A DNA stretch of 64,000 nt from Pseudomonas sp. SDI. GTDB lineage: Bacteria > Pseudomonadota > Gammaproteobacteria > Pseudomonadales > Pseudomonadaceae. This document shows, in pieces, positions 37,276 through 46,210 of this stretch (position 1 is its first letter; the number at the start of each line of letters is the position of its first letter). Below the pieces are notes generated by a model that was not told the DNA's origin, searched no databases, and was given only the letters and a program-made list of their open reading frames with translations. A program made the translations under genes and the position numbers. The DNA lies in NCBI RefSeq assembly GCF_003105155.1, contig NZ_QETK01000003.1, positions 62,001 to 126,000 on the forward strand, read 5' to 3'.

Positions 37276-39591
37276 ATGGCGCTGCACTTCTCTACCAAGG
37301 CTGGCACATTGATCAGCCTGCAGGAGCGACTCACCTCGGCGCGCATCGCGCCCTTGCTGGCATTCAGCGTTGGCGACTGGCAACGGGGCCGTCACGCCTG
37401 TTTCCGGGACATCCGCGGGCGGTTGGGAAACGGGCCGTGGATCGTGCGCTCCAGCTGTCGGCGTGAAGACAGTGCACAAGCATCCGCTGCCGGGGCGTTT
37501 CTCTCGCTGCCTGAGGTCGATGAAGCCGAGCTGGAATCGGCAATCGACCGGGTGATCGCCAGTTATGGCGACGTGCACCTGGCAGACGAGGTGTTGATCC
37601 AGCCGATGCTGGGTAATGTGCTGCGTTCCGGCGTCGCCTTCTCCCATGACCCGAATACCTGCGCGCCCTATCGCGTGGTGAACTGGTCGGAAGGCAGCGA
37701 CACCGCATCGGTCACCGGTGGCATGGGCGGTCGGTTGTGGCAGCAGGCCGCACTCAGCGAAGTAGCGCCTGCACCAGCCCTCGCGCCGGTGATCGCGTTA
37801 CTCGACGAGTTACTGGCGCTGTTCGATGGCACGCCCATCGATTGCGAGTTCGCGGTCACCCGTGAAGCTGAAGGCGAGGTGCTGTGGCTGTTGCAAGCCC
37901 GGCCATTGATCTTGTCGGGCCCAGCGCAATGCGCCTCGGAGCAGGCCGCTCGGCTGGAAACCATTCAGCGCAAAGTGGCGCGGGGCATGCAGCCGCAGCC
38001 GTTCCTGATGGGTCAGCGCACTGTTTATGGGGTAATGCCGGACTGGAACCCCGCCGAAATAATCGGCGTGCGCCCCAAGCCGCTGGCACTCTCGCTGTAT
38101 CGGGATCTGGTCACCGACTCCATCTGGGCTTACCAGCGACACAACTACGGTTACCGCAACCTGCGCAGCTTCCCGCTGATGCCGCATTTTTCCGGGTTGC
38201 CGTATATCGACGTGCGCCTGTCGTTCAACTCGTTCATTCCAGCGGACCTCGATGAGGGGCTGGCCGGGCGCTTGGTCGATCACTACATCGATCGGCTGCT
38301 GGCCGAGCCGACCCTGCACGACAAGGTCGAGTTCGAGATTGTCTTCTCGTGTTACACCCTGGATTTGTCACAGCGCCTGGAGCGCCTGGCCAGTGCCGGT
38401 TTCCTGGAACACGAGCGGGAGGCTATCAGCAGCAGCCTGCGCAAACTGACCAATCGCATCGTTCATCCCAAAGAGGGTTTATGGCGCGCCGATGCCAATA
38501 AGCTCGACATGCTCCGCGTGCGCCGCGAAGCGTTGCTGGCCTCCGATGCCGATCCGCTGGCACGCATCTACTGGCTGCTGGAGGATGCCAAACGCTACGG
38601 CACCCTACCCTTCGCCGGTCTGGCCCGGGCGGGCTTCGTCGCCGTACAGATGCTCAAGTCGCTGGTCACGGTGGGCGTGTTCTCCCAGGCTGACTACGAC
38701 AGTTTCATGGGCGGCATTTCCACCGTCAGTGGCCAGCTGGCCCGGGACCGGGCGACGCTCGACAAGGCCACCTTCCTCGCCCGCTACGGCCACTTGCGAC
38801 CGGGCACCTACGATATCCTTTCACCGCGTTACGACGAGGCGCCGGAACTCTATTTCGACTGGAGTCAGCGGCCTGCGGTGCCGGAGCCAGTCAAGCCGTT
38901 TTCGCTGACCCTGCCGCAGATGCGCGAAATCGTCAAACAGCTGGAAGAGCATGGTTTGCAGCCCGATCCGGTCGGCTTGCTGGACTTCATGCAAGCCGGC
39001 ATCGAACTGCGCGAGACGGCCAAGTTCCATTTCACCCGCAACCTCTCGGATGCGTTGGCATTGATTGCCGAAGTGGGCGCTCAGCACGGTTTGAGCCGCG
39101 AGGACATGGCCTATTGCGACATCAATGTGTTCAAGGAACTGCACGTTGCGGCAACCGATCCGAAGGATTTGCTGTCACGCAGCATCGAGCAAGGCAAGGC
39201 CCGCTACGCGCAGACCCTGAAACTCTCGCTGCCGCCGGTGATCACCCGGCCGGAGGATGTCTGGTCCTTCGAATGGCCGGAAGCGGCTCCCAATTTCATC
39301 ACCCAGAAGCAGGTGACGGCACCGGTGGTGAGCAGCGAGGACCGTGACAAGCTCGCCGGGGCGATTGTCTGCATTCCCAACGCCGACCCGGGGTTTGACT
39401 GGCTGTTCGCCTACCCGATTGCCGGCTTGATTACCGCCTGGGGTGGCGCCAACTCGCACATGGCCATTCGCGCGGGCGAACTGGGTTTGCCCGCGGTTAT
39501 CGGTGCTGGCGAGGTGCTCTATCGGCGCTGGTCGGCGGCCAAGCGCTTGCACCTGGACTGCCCTGGGCGCTGGGTGGAGTTGTTGGCATGA
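37276..39591 (+). CDS. PEP-synthase-like L-glutamine kinase (Cj1418-like)
   Basis: A 771-residue protein. The N-terminal third is an ATP-grasp domain of the PEP-synthase type (WIVRSSCRREDSAQASAAG, VLIQPMLGNVLRSGVAFSHDP, IDCEFAVT). The middle has no match to PEP synthase. The C-terminus is the swivelling phosphohistidine domain, AWGGANSHMAIRAGELGLPA with His728, but the PEP/pyruvate-binding domain of true PEP synthase is missing. This layout matches Cj1418, which phosphorylates the side-chain amide nitrogen of L-glutamine with ATP, giving AMP and phosphate. The next gene starts within its stop (ATGA). The ATG at 37276 is used; the frame extends to a TTG at 37249 inside the previous gene. Confidence 0.78.
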   Translation: MALHFSTKAGTLISLQERLTSARIAPLLAFSVGDWQRGRHACFRDIRGRLGNGPWIVRSSCRREDSAQASAAGAFLSLPEVDEAELESAIDRVIASYGDVHLADEVLIQPMLGNVLRSGVAFSHDPNTCAPYRVVNWSEGSDTASVTGGMGGRLWQQAALSEVAPAPALAPVIALLDELLALFDGTPIDCEFAVTREAEGEVLWLLQARPLILSGPAQCASEQAARLETIQRKVARGMQPQPFLMGQRTVYGVMPDWNPAEIIGVRPKPLALSLYRDLVTDSIWAYQRHNYGYRNLRSFPLMPHFSGLPYIDVRLSFNSFIPADLDEGLAGRLVDHYIDRLLAEPTLHDKVEFEIVFSCYTLDLSQRLERLASAGFLEHEREAISSSLRKLTNRIVHPKEGLWRADANKLDMLRVRREALLASDADPLARIYWLLEDAKRYGTLPFAGLARAGFVAVQMLKSLVTVGVFSQADYDSFMGGISTVSGQLARDRATLDKATFLARYGHLRPGTYDILSPRYDEAPELYFDWSQRPAVPEPVKPFSLTLPQMREIVKQLEEHGLQPDPVGLLDFMQAGIELRETAKFHFTRNLSDALALIAEVGAQHGLSREDMAYCDINVFKELHVAATDPKDLLSRSIEQGKARYAQTLKLSLPPVITRPEDVWSFEWPEAAPNFITQKQVTAPVVSSEDRDKLAGAIVCIPNADPGFDWLFAYPIAGLITAWGGANSHMAIRAGELGLPAVIGAGEVLYRRWSAAKRLHLDCPGRWVELLA

Positions 39592-40205
39592 AGATCGTTG
39601 CCGTCAGTCAGCGGGTGGCGCGGGTCGCAGAGCACGACGAATGCCGCGATGCGCTCGACCAGCGACTGATCGACTTTCTCCTCGCCGGCGGCTTTTTGCC
39701 GGTGCCGGTGCCCAATACCTTGTGCCTGCACACACACGAGACCGGGGCGGACCAGGACGCCATGCACGGCTGGCTGACCAGGCTGTCGCCGCAGGCCATT
39801 GTGCTGTCGGGCGGCAACGATATCGGCGAGCAGCCAGCGCGTGACACCACTGAAGCACGTCTACTTGACCATGCACGCTCGCGGCGCCTGCCGGTACTCG
39901 GTATTTGCCGGGGGATGCAGATGCTCGCGCACGCGGCGGGTGGCCAGTTGAAGCCGGTTACCGGCCATGTGCGAACCCGGCATCGTTTGTCGGGCCAGAT
40001 CGGTGCCGAGGTGAACAGCTATCACGCTTTCGCCCTGGCCTCGTGCCCGCCGGCTTTTACTGTGCTGGCGCGCAGCGAAGACGGCGAAATCGAAGCGATT
40101 CGGCACCTGAGCCTACCCTGGGAAGGCTGGATGTGGCACCCGGAGCGCGAGGAGGTTTTTGCCGCACACGACCTCTGTCGCTTGAAGACATTGTTCGGTG
40201 AATGA
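39588..40205 (+). CDS. Class I amidotransferase-like hydrolase, probable gamma-glutamyl-CDP-amidate hydrolase (Cj1417-like)
   Basis: A 205-residue single-domain class I glutamine amidotransferase fold (peptidase C26 group). The catalytic triad is Cys107 in LGICRGMQM, with His184 and Glu186 in WMWHPEREEV. The opening VVAVSQRV and LSGGNDIG are also typical. No synthase domain accompanies it, so it should hydrolyse a gamma-glutamyl substrate. In C. jejuni Cj1417 splits CDP-L-glutamine into CDP-amidate and glutamate. Its place between the glutamine kinase and the cytidylyltransferase supports the same step. Overlaps the upstream stop by four bases. Confidence 0.75.
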   Translation: MKIVAVSQRVARVAEHDECRDALDQRLIDFLLAGGFLPVPVPNTLCLHTHETGADQDAMHGWLTRLSPQAIVLSGGNDIGEQPARDTTEARLLDHARSRRLPVLGICRGMQMLAHAAGGQLKPVTGHVRTRHRLSGQIGAEVNSYHAFALASCPPAFTVLARSEDGEIEAIRHLSLPWEGWMWHPEREEVFAAHDLCRLKTLFGE

Positions 40206-40230
40206 ACGAATTTCATAAGGTGGAACGGTT

Positions 40231-40944
40231 GTGAAAGCCATTATTCTGGCTGCCGGGCGCGGCAGCCGCATGAAAAGCCTGACGGACGAGCGGCCGAAGT
40301 GCCTGGTCGAGGTGCGCGGTAAGACCCTGCTGGCGTGGCAGTTGGCGGCGCTGCGCGCAGCAGGCATCGAGCAGATCGCCATCGTCACCGGCTACAAGCG
40401 CGAGCTGCTGGCCAGCCAGGGGCTGGTCGAGTTCCATAATCCGCGCTGGGCGCAGACCAACATGGTTGCCTCATTGGCGTGTGCCGAGTCCTGGTTGCAG
40501 GACGAACCGTGCATCGTCAGTTACGCCGATATCTTCTACAGCGCCGCGGCCGTCCAGTCGTTGATGGCCTGCCCGGCCTCGCTGGCGGTTACCTATGACC
40601 CGAACTGGCTGACGCTGTGGACCGAGCGGTTTGGCGACCCATTGCTGGACGCCGAAACCTTCCGCCTCACCGGCGCAGGCACCTTGGCCGAAATCGGCAA
40701 CACGCCCAAGGCCGTAGACGAAGTCCAGGGCCAGTACATGGGGCTGCTGCGCTTCACCCCGGAAGGCTGGGCAGAGGTCGTGCGGCTACGCGCTGCGTTG
40801 ACGGCGGAACGCCGTGACAACATACACATGACCCACACACTGCAGCAGGTGATCGAGGCCGGGCGGGTGCCAATCCAGGCCTGCGCCTATACCGGCGAAT
40901 GGGGCGAGGTGGACTCGTCTGAGGATCTGCTTGCGTATCAGTAA
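40231..40944 (+). CDS. Nucleotidyltransferase, probable CTP:phosphoglutamine cytidylyltransferase (Cj1416-like)
   Basis: A 237-residue sugar-nucleotidyltransferase-fold protein. The signature AIILAAGRGSRMKSLTDERP with the following Lys is at the N-terminus. ISY-type acidic residues for metal binding are in CIVSYADIFY, with EVDSSEDL at the end. Small transferases of this size usually handle phosphocholine-like groups. In this operon the expected reaction is CTP plus L-glutamine phosphate giving CDP-L-glutamine, as for Cj1416. The start is GTG at 40231 after AAGGTGGA. The stop is immediately followed by the next ATG. Confidence 0.75.
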   Translation: MKAIILAAGRGSRMKSLTDERPKCLVEVRGKTLLAWQLAALRAAGIEQIAIVTGYKRELLASQGLVEFHNPRWAQTNMVASLACAESWLQDEPCIVSYADIFYSAAAVQSLMACPASLAVTYDPNWLTLWTERFGDPLLDAETFRLTGAGTLAEIGNTPKAVDEVQGQYMGLLRFTPEGWAEVVRLRAALTAERRDNIHMTHTLQQVIEAGRVPIQACAYTGEWGEVDSSEDLLAYQ

Positions 40945-41988
40945 ATGGAAATGACGAATCGTTTGCTGCCGCTTGCCTGCCACGTGCTGGCATGGTCCCT
41001 GGCATTCATCGGGCAGTGCCTGGCGGCGCCCGAGCAGGTTATCCAGATCGGCACCGACGGCCAGCGCTATCCCTTCCTGGTGTTTGCCAACCAGCCGCTG
41101 CAGATCACCCAGGATGAGCGCATCGAGCAGGCCGTGGTGATCCTCCACGGAGTAAGGCGCAACGCCGACCATTACTTTGCCATCGGCCAGACACTGCTTG
41201 AACGTGCGCAGTTGCCAAGTCGCCAGACGCTGCTGCTGGCGCCCAACTTCCTCGTGCCAACCGACAACCGTGCGCGCAACGACCTGCCGCTGTGGCGCAA
41301 CGACAGCTGGATGCACGGCGAGCCGGCGGGCTTTGGTCGGGTTGGGGTCAGTGCCTTTCAGGCACTCGACGACATTGTCGGTTACCTTGCCGACCGGGAA
41401 CATTTCCCGGCGCTCAAGCGCATCACGCTGATCGGCCATTCAGCCGGCGCCCAACTGATGCAGCGCTATGCCATGCTCAACCCGCAGGATGAACGGCTTC
41501 GCCAGGCCGGTGTGGCGGTGCGTTATGTGATCTCCAGCCCGTCGAGCTATCTCTACCTCGATGCCAGCCGGCCGCAGCCGCAGGGTTTCGCGCCGCTCAC
41601 AGCACCCAAGTGCCCAACCTACAACCACTACCGCTATGGCCTGATCGGCTCGCCGGCCTACCTGCTGCGCCAGCGCCTGAACGGCAAGCAGCTGTTCCAG
41701 CGCTACGCCGCCCGCGACGTCACCTACCTGGTCGGCTCGGACGACAACGACCCGGCCAACCGACGTCTCGACACGTCCTGCGGCGCGGAACTGCAAGGCA
41801 GCAATCGGCTTGAACGGCAGCTTAATTACCGCGCTTACGAGCAGTACCTGGGAGAGCGCTGGGGTGTTCGGGTGAATCACCGGCAGTTTCAGGTGTCGGG
41901 CGTCGGGCATAGCGCCACTGGTTTGTATGGCTCGCCGCTGACCGTGCGTAAGCTGTTTCCCGGAGGCAAGACACAACCGTCTGACTGA
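40945..41988 (+). CDS. Secreted alpha/beta hydrolase at the end of the phosphoramidate operon
   Basis: A 347-residue protein with a signal peptide (LLPLACHVLAWSLAFIGQCLAAP), so exported. The nucleophile elbow is GHSAG, an oxyanion-type HGVRRNADHY comes earlier, and the catalytic His is probably in VSGVGHSATGLY. Its ATG abuts the upstream stop (TAAATG), so it is co-expressed with the phosphoramidate genes, although the known C. jejuni locus has no such partner to my knowledge. It could act on the finished product or its acceptor outside the cytoplasm. An ATG two codons later is also possible. Confidence 0.7.
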   Translation: MEMTNRLLPLACHVLAWSLAFIGQCLAAPEQVIQIGTDGQRYPFLVFANQPLQITQDERIEQAVVILHGVRRNADHYFAIGQTLLERAQLPSRQTLLLAPNFLVPTDNRARNDLPLWRNDSWMHGEPAGFGRVGVSAFQALDDIVGYLADREHFPALKRITLIGHSAGAQLMQRYAMLNPQDERLRQAGVAVRYVISSPSSYLYLDASRPQPQGFAPLTAPKCPTYNHYRYGLIGSPAYLLRQRLNGKQLFQRYAARDVTYLVGSDDNDPANRRLDTSCGAELQGSNRLERQLNYRAYEQYLGERWGVRVNHRQFQVSGVGHSATGLYGSPLTVRKLFPGGKTQPSD

Positions 41989-42089
41989 ATGGTTTCACTG
42001 AGGATTGCCTCAGCCTTGGCATACCACATAGAATAAGAACGATTAACAATTAACACCTCTTCTATGCGTAGGCATGATCAACGATACAG

Positions 42090-42515
42090 ATGGGTGACAC
42101 GCTGAAGCCGGCCGAGGTCGCCCAGGACACCTTCGTCCGCCTGCTGCGAGCGCGTCAGGCGCAGCCGCTCAAGGAGCCCCGCGCCTACCTGAGCAGCATC
42201 ACCCGCGGGCTGATGATCGACCAGTTACGCCGTCGCGCGCTGGAGCAGGCCTACCTGGAGAGCCTCGCGCTGCTTCCCGAGCACGAAGTGCCATCAGAAG
42301 AACAGCGCCTGCTGATTCTCGATACCCTCGAACGTCTCGACCAGTTGCTCGACCAGCTCAACCCGCGAGTCCGCCAGGTATTCCTGCTGGCCCAGCTCGA
42401 CGACATGAGCTGCCCGCAGATTGCCGCGCACTTCGGCGTTTCCCACGCGACCGTCGAGCGCGATCTGGCCAAGGCCCTGGCCGCCTGCTATCGGCTGCGC
42501 TATGCCGACGCCTGA
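42090..42515 (+). pseudogene. Truncated FecI/FpvI-type ECF sigma factor
   Basis: The frame codes for 141 residues from AEVAQDTFVRLLRAR (end of sigma region 2) through region 4 (LDDMSCPQIAAHFGVSHATVERDLAKAL). FecI-type factors normally have about 30 more N-terminal residues covering the start of region 2, missing here. AT-rich sequence just upstream (42031-42053) may be the remains of a Fur-type site. The receptor remnant begins directly after, with no FecR gene between. It is unlikely to be functional. Confidence 0.75.
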
Positions 42516-42519
42516 CGCC

Positions 42520-43310
42520 CCACTTGGTGCGCAAACGACGACCCGCGATTTCCAGGCCTCGGGCACGGTCACCTACGGTTCCTGGGACGCGCAGCGCTAC
42601 GTCGCCGATATCTCCGGCCCGCTGACCGACAGCGGCAATGTGCGCGGGCGGATGATCGCCGTGCACGATGACAAGGACTTCTTCCAGGACCCCGCATGGA
42701 GCGCAAGGAAGTGTTCTACGGCGTGCTCTCGGCCGACCTCAGCGACAGCACCACGCTCACCGGCGGCCTGGAATACACCAAGCTCGACCCAGTGACCGGC
42801 GAAGCCTACGAAATGGGTATCAAGGGCGAGTTCTACGAGGGCCGGCTGAACACCTCGTTCGCGGTGTTCCGCATCAACCAGGTCGGCAACGCCCTGGACG
42901 ATACCGCCAGCCCCAACCCGTGCTTGCCCAACTACACCACCGGCTACTGCAAGGTGGCCGCCGGCAAGAACCGCAACGATGGCTTCGAGATCAAGGTGTC
43001 CGGCGAGGTGCTGCCGGGCTGGCAGATCAGCGGTGGCTATACCTGCACCACCACCGAGTACCTGAAGGACACCGTCGGCAACACCGGCGCGCCGATCCGC
43101 ACCACCGACCCGAAGCGTCAGCTCAAACTGTTCACCAGCTATCGCCTGCCGGGCGAGTTCAACGCCTGGACCATCGGCGGTGGCGTACAGGCGCAAAGCG
43201 ACATCTACTCGCTGCAACTCAACGCCAACAATAAGATAGGCGCCACCCCGACCGCCTATTACTGGGGTGACCCGCGCCCTATGTCGGTGACCCTACGCGG
43301 TACGTTCTAA
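42520..43310 (+). pseudogene. Degraded TonB-dependent siderophore receptor (FpvA/FoxA-like)
   Basis: Two frames carry receptor pieces. From 42520 a segment includes FQASGTVTYGSWD and RYVADISGPLTDSGNVRG. Near 42695 it shifts frame and continues MERKEVFYGVLSADLSDSTT. After LTGGLEY the sequence jumps to TKLDPVTGEAYEMGIKGEF, skipping much of the barrel. The rest runs to the C-terminal SVTLRGTF with the terminal Phe of outer-membrane proteins. Signal, plug and middle strands are lost, so this is a remnant of a surface-signalling receptor formerly paired with the upstream sigma factor. Confidence 0.85.
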
Positions 43311-43316
43311 GCGTCC

Positions 43317-43349
43317 GCCGACGAGTGCTGGCTCCAGCCCTCGTCGGCG
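43317..43349. repeat. GC-rich hairpin after the receptor remnant
   Basis: CGCCGACGAG and CTCGTCGGCG form a stem around a 12-base loop six bases past the receptor stop. It lacks a T tract. Base composition turns AT-rich soon after it. Confidence 0.6.
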
Positions 43350-43480
43350 ACGTTGTGAGTTCGCAGCTGGCAGCGGACAACTTGTTAAAACGCTGGAACA
43401 CGTGTGGAAAAGTTTGGCGAATAGGTCATTGTTACTAATTTTACGCGGAGATTTTTCTGAAAAACCCAATAGTAAAAATC

Positions 43481-44674
43481 TTATAGCCGATAAAATTTTG
43501 CCATCAAAAAAACAACAATTATAGCAAGCGTAATAACCACAAAAACCGCCAACACTTCAAATACCCGACGTAGTTCCTCAACACTAGAAAACTGAGTACA
43601 CATAAAAAACGTTAAAACCCCAAAACAACCAGTTATAGTATTAAACAAACCAAACACTTTACCTTGAAGATCCGGGGAAATAGCACTCTGAGCACGAGCA
43701 AGGCATATAATTGAAGACTGACACCCTATCCCAACGCCGAAAAAGGAGAAAAACACTTCATAAAATGATTCTGCTCGCGAAAAACCCGACAAGGACAATG
43801 CCAAGCACAATACGTTAAACACTATAATTTTTCCCGCCCCGTAACGTGAAACTAACCTTGACATCAATAACCCGCCTATAATAGCTCCTACAGAATAGGC
43901 AGAATCGATGAGACCATAGGCCTTGGCAGAAAGCCCCAAAACATTTTGAACAAAGGGTGCCAGCAAAGCATTGGACAAATATAAAACATTAGTATTAACA
44001 AGAACCAATGCGTACCCACCCAACACAACTGGGCTACGGAAAGCACTAAACATCAGCTTAGCTGTACTTACCAATGTACCCTGCCCCAAAATTAGCTTTG
44101 CGGGCCTTATACTAAAAATATCTTCAGTAGAAACAAGCAACCTGGTGAAAACCATAGTTATCAGAAAAGCAAAACTTGCTAGGAATACGATAACGGCACT
44201 GCCAAAATAAAAGTAGAGTACTCCTCCACCCATTGCACCAACCACTACCCCAGACTGGCCACAAATCACAGATAATGAGTTTATGGCAAGTCCTCTAACG
44301 ACAGGCAGGTTCCCTATAATCACTCGCCAAGAAATCAGCTGCGTTTCCGCCAAGCAAGCCATTAAAAAACTTACCAAATAAGCATAAAACTCACTTACAC
44401 CACCAAAAACAAATGCCCCAGCGTATAAAAACAACGTTAGAAATCTAAAAAACTCTGTATAAATCAATATCTTTACTGGGCGAAATCGATCTGCAAAACT
44501 TCCAAGGATCATGGAAAAAAATATACTTGGCACGACGGCAACAAGTAAACTGATCGCCGAACCTGAGGGACTTCCCGAAAGATCCGTAACAACCCAAGTA
44601 TTTATAAAAAAAAACAACCCAGCGCCTAGCCTAGAGAAAAACATAACTGCCGCATAAAACCCTGAAGAACACAT
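43481..44674 (-). CDS. MFS transporter of the AT-rich island
   Basis: An integral membrane protein of about 397 residues with roughly twelve hydrophobic segments. The loop after helix 2 is GSFADRFRPVKILIYTEFFRF and the equivalent in the second half is SRLVSRYGAGKIIVFN, both MFS-like; drug or metabolite export is likely. The frame opens at a GTG at 44701. I prefer the ATG at 44674, which has GAGG eight bases upstream. Codons are AT-rich, unlike core genes. It is the last gene of the four-gene minus-strand operon; as probable exporter of its product it could also provide self-resistance. Confidence 0.8.
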   Translation of the reverse strand: MCSSGFYAAVMFFSRLGAGLFFFINTWVVTDLSGSPSGSAISLLVAVVPSIFFSMILGSFADRFRPVKILIYTEFFRFLTLFLYAGAFVFGGVSEFYAYLVSFLMACLAETQLISWRVIIGNLPVVRGLAINSLSVICGQSGVVVGAMGGGVLYFYFGSAVIVFLASFAFLITMVFTRLLVSTEDIFSIRPAKLILGQGTLVSTAKLMFSAFRSPVVLGGYALVLVNTNVLYLSNALLAPFVQNVLGLSAKAYGLIDSAYSVGAIIGGLLMSRLVSRYGAGKIIVFNVLCLALSLSGFSRAESFYEVFFSFFGVGIGCQSSIICLARAQSAISPDLQGKVFGLFNTITGCFGVLTFFMCTQFSSVEELRRVFEVLAVFVVITLAIIVVFLMAKFYRL

Positions 44675-44700
44675 ACATAAAGCCTCAAGATCAAAACTCA

Positions 44701-45474
44701 CTAAATATATTTTACCTCTTGACCAAAGCGTTCAAAGTCGAATCCATCCGCATAAAAATCTCTCAAGTAATCTTCTGCCTCCAGCAAATGACCATCAGAA
44801 TTTCTGCATAACAAATATTCGAGCTCATCAATATTTCTCGACCACCTAAATCCATTATAAAACTCAAACCCCTTAAACTTTGACTTATATATAAATCGCT
44901 TCTCACAACAGGTTCCTAGATACACATGAGAATAGTTAAGAGCTTTAAAATAATTGATCACGGCCGTCATCATGAACGTCCCAAGCGACTTCTGGGGTTT
45001 ATCTATATCGTAAAAAGCAAACCCATATTTAACTATCTTCCTCACACAACTGACAGCGACAACGCCTACAACCTCACTTTCAATTGAAAATACCATGACG
45101 TGAGAAGCATTATCTTTATTAAAAATTCTATGCAGCCGATCATTATCGACTACACCCTCTCCGAACCTAAGCGCGGCGCACAGCAAACACATTTTATTTA
45201 TTGCATTAGTCAGCACAAAATCGTCAATATTAAAAAGTGACATCTTGACATCTTGGCATACTTTAATTGTGCGGCGCGACCTATAGCCAAGTTCAAAATC
45301 CCCCAGAACCACTCGTGTACTCCTGGCCAGATAAAAAATAGGCTTACGCGAAGGTAGGAATCCTCGGCTATACAATTCTACTATCTCATCAACCGATTCA
45401 GGCATGGCCCATACGACATATGGAAACACATAGCCCTTGTAGTCCTGCTTAACTTCCGAGAAAAAAAATTTCAC
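44701..45474 (-). CDS. GNAT-fold protein resembling Bpt/Ate1 aminoacyl-tRNA-protein transferases
   Basis: A 257-residue protein. The C-terminal half has KPQKSLGTFMMTAVINYF, HVYLGTCCEKRFIYKSKF and GFEFYNGFRW, which recalls the SLG and YLGY segments of bacterial leucyl-transferase Bpt and eukaryotic Ate1. Those enzymes join an amino acid from aminoacyl-tRNA to a protein or peptide amine. Likeness is partial, so a plain N-acyltransferase is possible. GTG start at 45474, next to the methyltransferase stop. Strongly AT-rich. I do not know the substrate. Confidence 0.6.
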   Translation of the reverse strand: MKFFFSEVKQDYKGYVFPYVVWAMPESVDEIVELYSRGFLPSRKPIFYLARSTRVVLGDFELGYRSRRTIKVCQDVKMSLFNIDDFVLTNAINKMCLLCAALRFGEGVVDNDRLHRIFNKDNASHVMVFSIESEVVGVVAVSCVRKIVKYGFAFYDIDKPQKSLGTFMMTAVINYFKALNYSHVYLGTCCEKRFIYKSKFKGFEFYNGFRWSRNIDELEYLLCRNSDGHLLEAEDYLRDFYADGFDFERFGQEVKYI

Positions 45475-45475
45475 T

Positions 45476-46195
45476 TTACCCCATCCCTACCAATATCATC
45501 CTTTTGCTGTCTAAGCAGAATGCTTCCCCTGTAATACCATATGATGAGACCTCCTTAAATCCACTCATCTCCAGCCACCCCTTAAGTTCCGTCAAGGCAA
45601 AAAGCCGTATACTGTACGGCGCCTCCAAGACTCGACCATCACAATTAAATTCACGAGCAATATTTAACCTCCCACTTCTCACATCATAGTCAAAATAGTC
45701 AACCATTAAATTTCCATCCCTCTCCTCTACATTTGCAGCAGGCCTGTTAGCCAAATATCGATCTCGATTAATATGATCTATTAAAAAAACACCCCCTTCC
45801 TTTAACATTGATTTGATTTTTGATAGTTGCTCTTGACTCTCCTTATCACCTGCATAGCCAAACGATGTATACCAACTGATCACACAATCAAACTGCCCAT
45901 CCCAAGTAGCAGACAGAAAATTTTTACTTTGATAATCGACTTCAACGCCACTATTCAGCGAATCATTTACGGCCACTTCTAGAGCGCGCTCACACCAATC
46001 CACACCCGTTACACGATATCCACGACGGGCTAACTCATTGGATATACGGCCATGACCACACCCCAAATCAAGGACATGATCATTTTTATTTAACCTACAA
46101 AGGCCCTCAATCAAATCGCACTCCCGACTTGTTCGGTCTTTGGTCAAGTACACTTCAGAAAAATAAACGTACAACTCATCGAAGGTATTTATCAT
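45476..46195 (-). CDS. Class I SAM-dependent methyltransferase of the island
   Basis: A 239-residue enzyme with motif I VLDLGCGHGRISNEL, acidic loop VTGVDWCERALEV and FDCVISWYTSFGY. A good AGAGG site precedes the ATG at 46195. It lies 15 bases after the hydrolase gene and one base before the GNAT gene. The substrate is probably a small metabolite made by the neighbours. AT-rich codon use marks it as acquired. Confidence 0.82.
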   Translation of the reverse strand: MINTFDELYVYFSEVYLTKDRTSRECDLIEGLCRLNKNDHVLDLGCGHGRISNELARRGYRVTGVDWCERALEVAVNDSLNSGVEVDYQSKNFLSATWDGQFDCVISWYTSFGYAGDKESQEQLSKIKSMLKEGGVFLIDHINRDRYLANRPAANVEERDGNLMVDYFDYDVRSGRLNIAREFNCDGRVLEAPYSIRLFALTELKGWLEMSGFKEVSSYGITGEAFCLDSKRMILVGMG

Positions 46196-46210
46196 AAACG
46201 CCTCTAACTA

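Noticed and set aside
37276..39591. Phosphoenolpyruvate synthase
   Set aside because: The C-terminal PEP-binding domain is absent and the operon context points to glutamine kinase.
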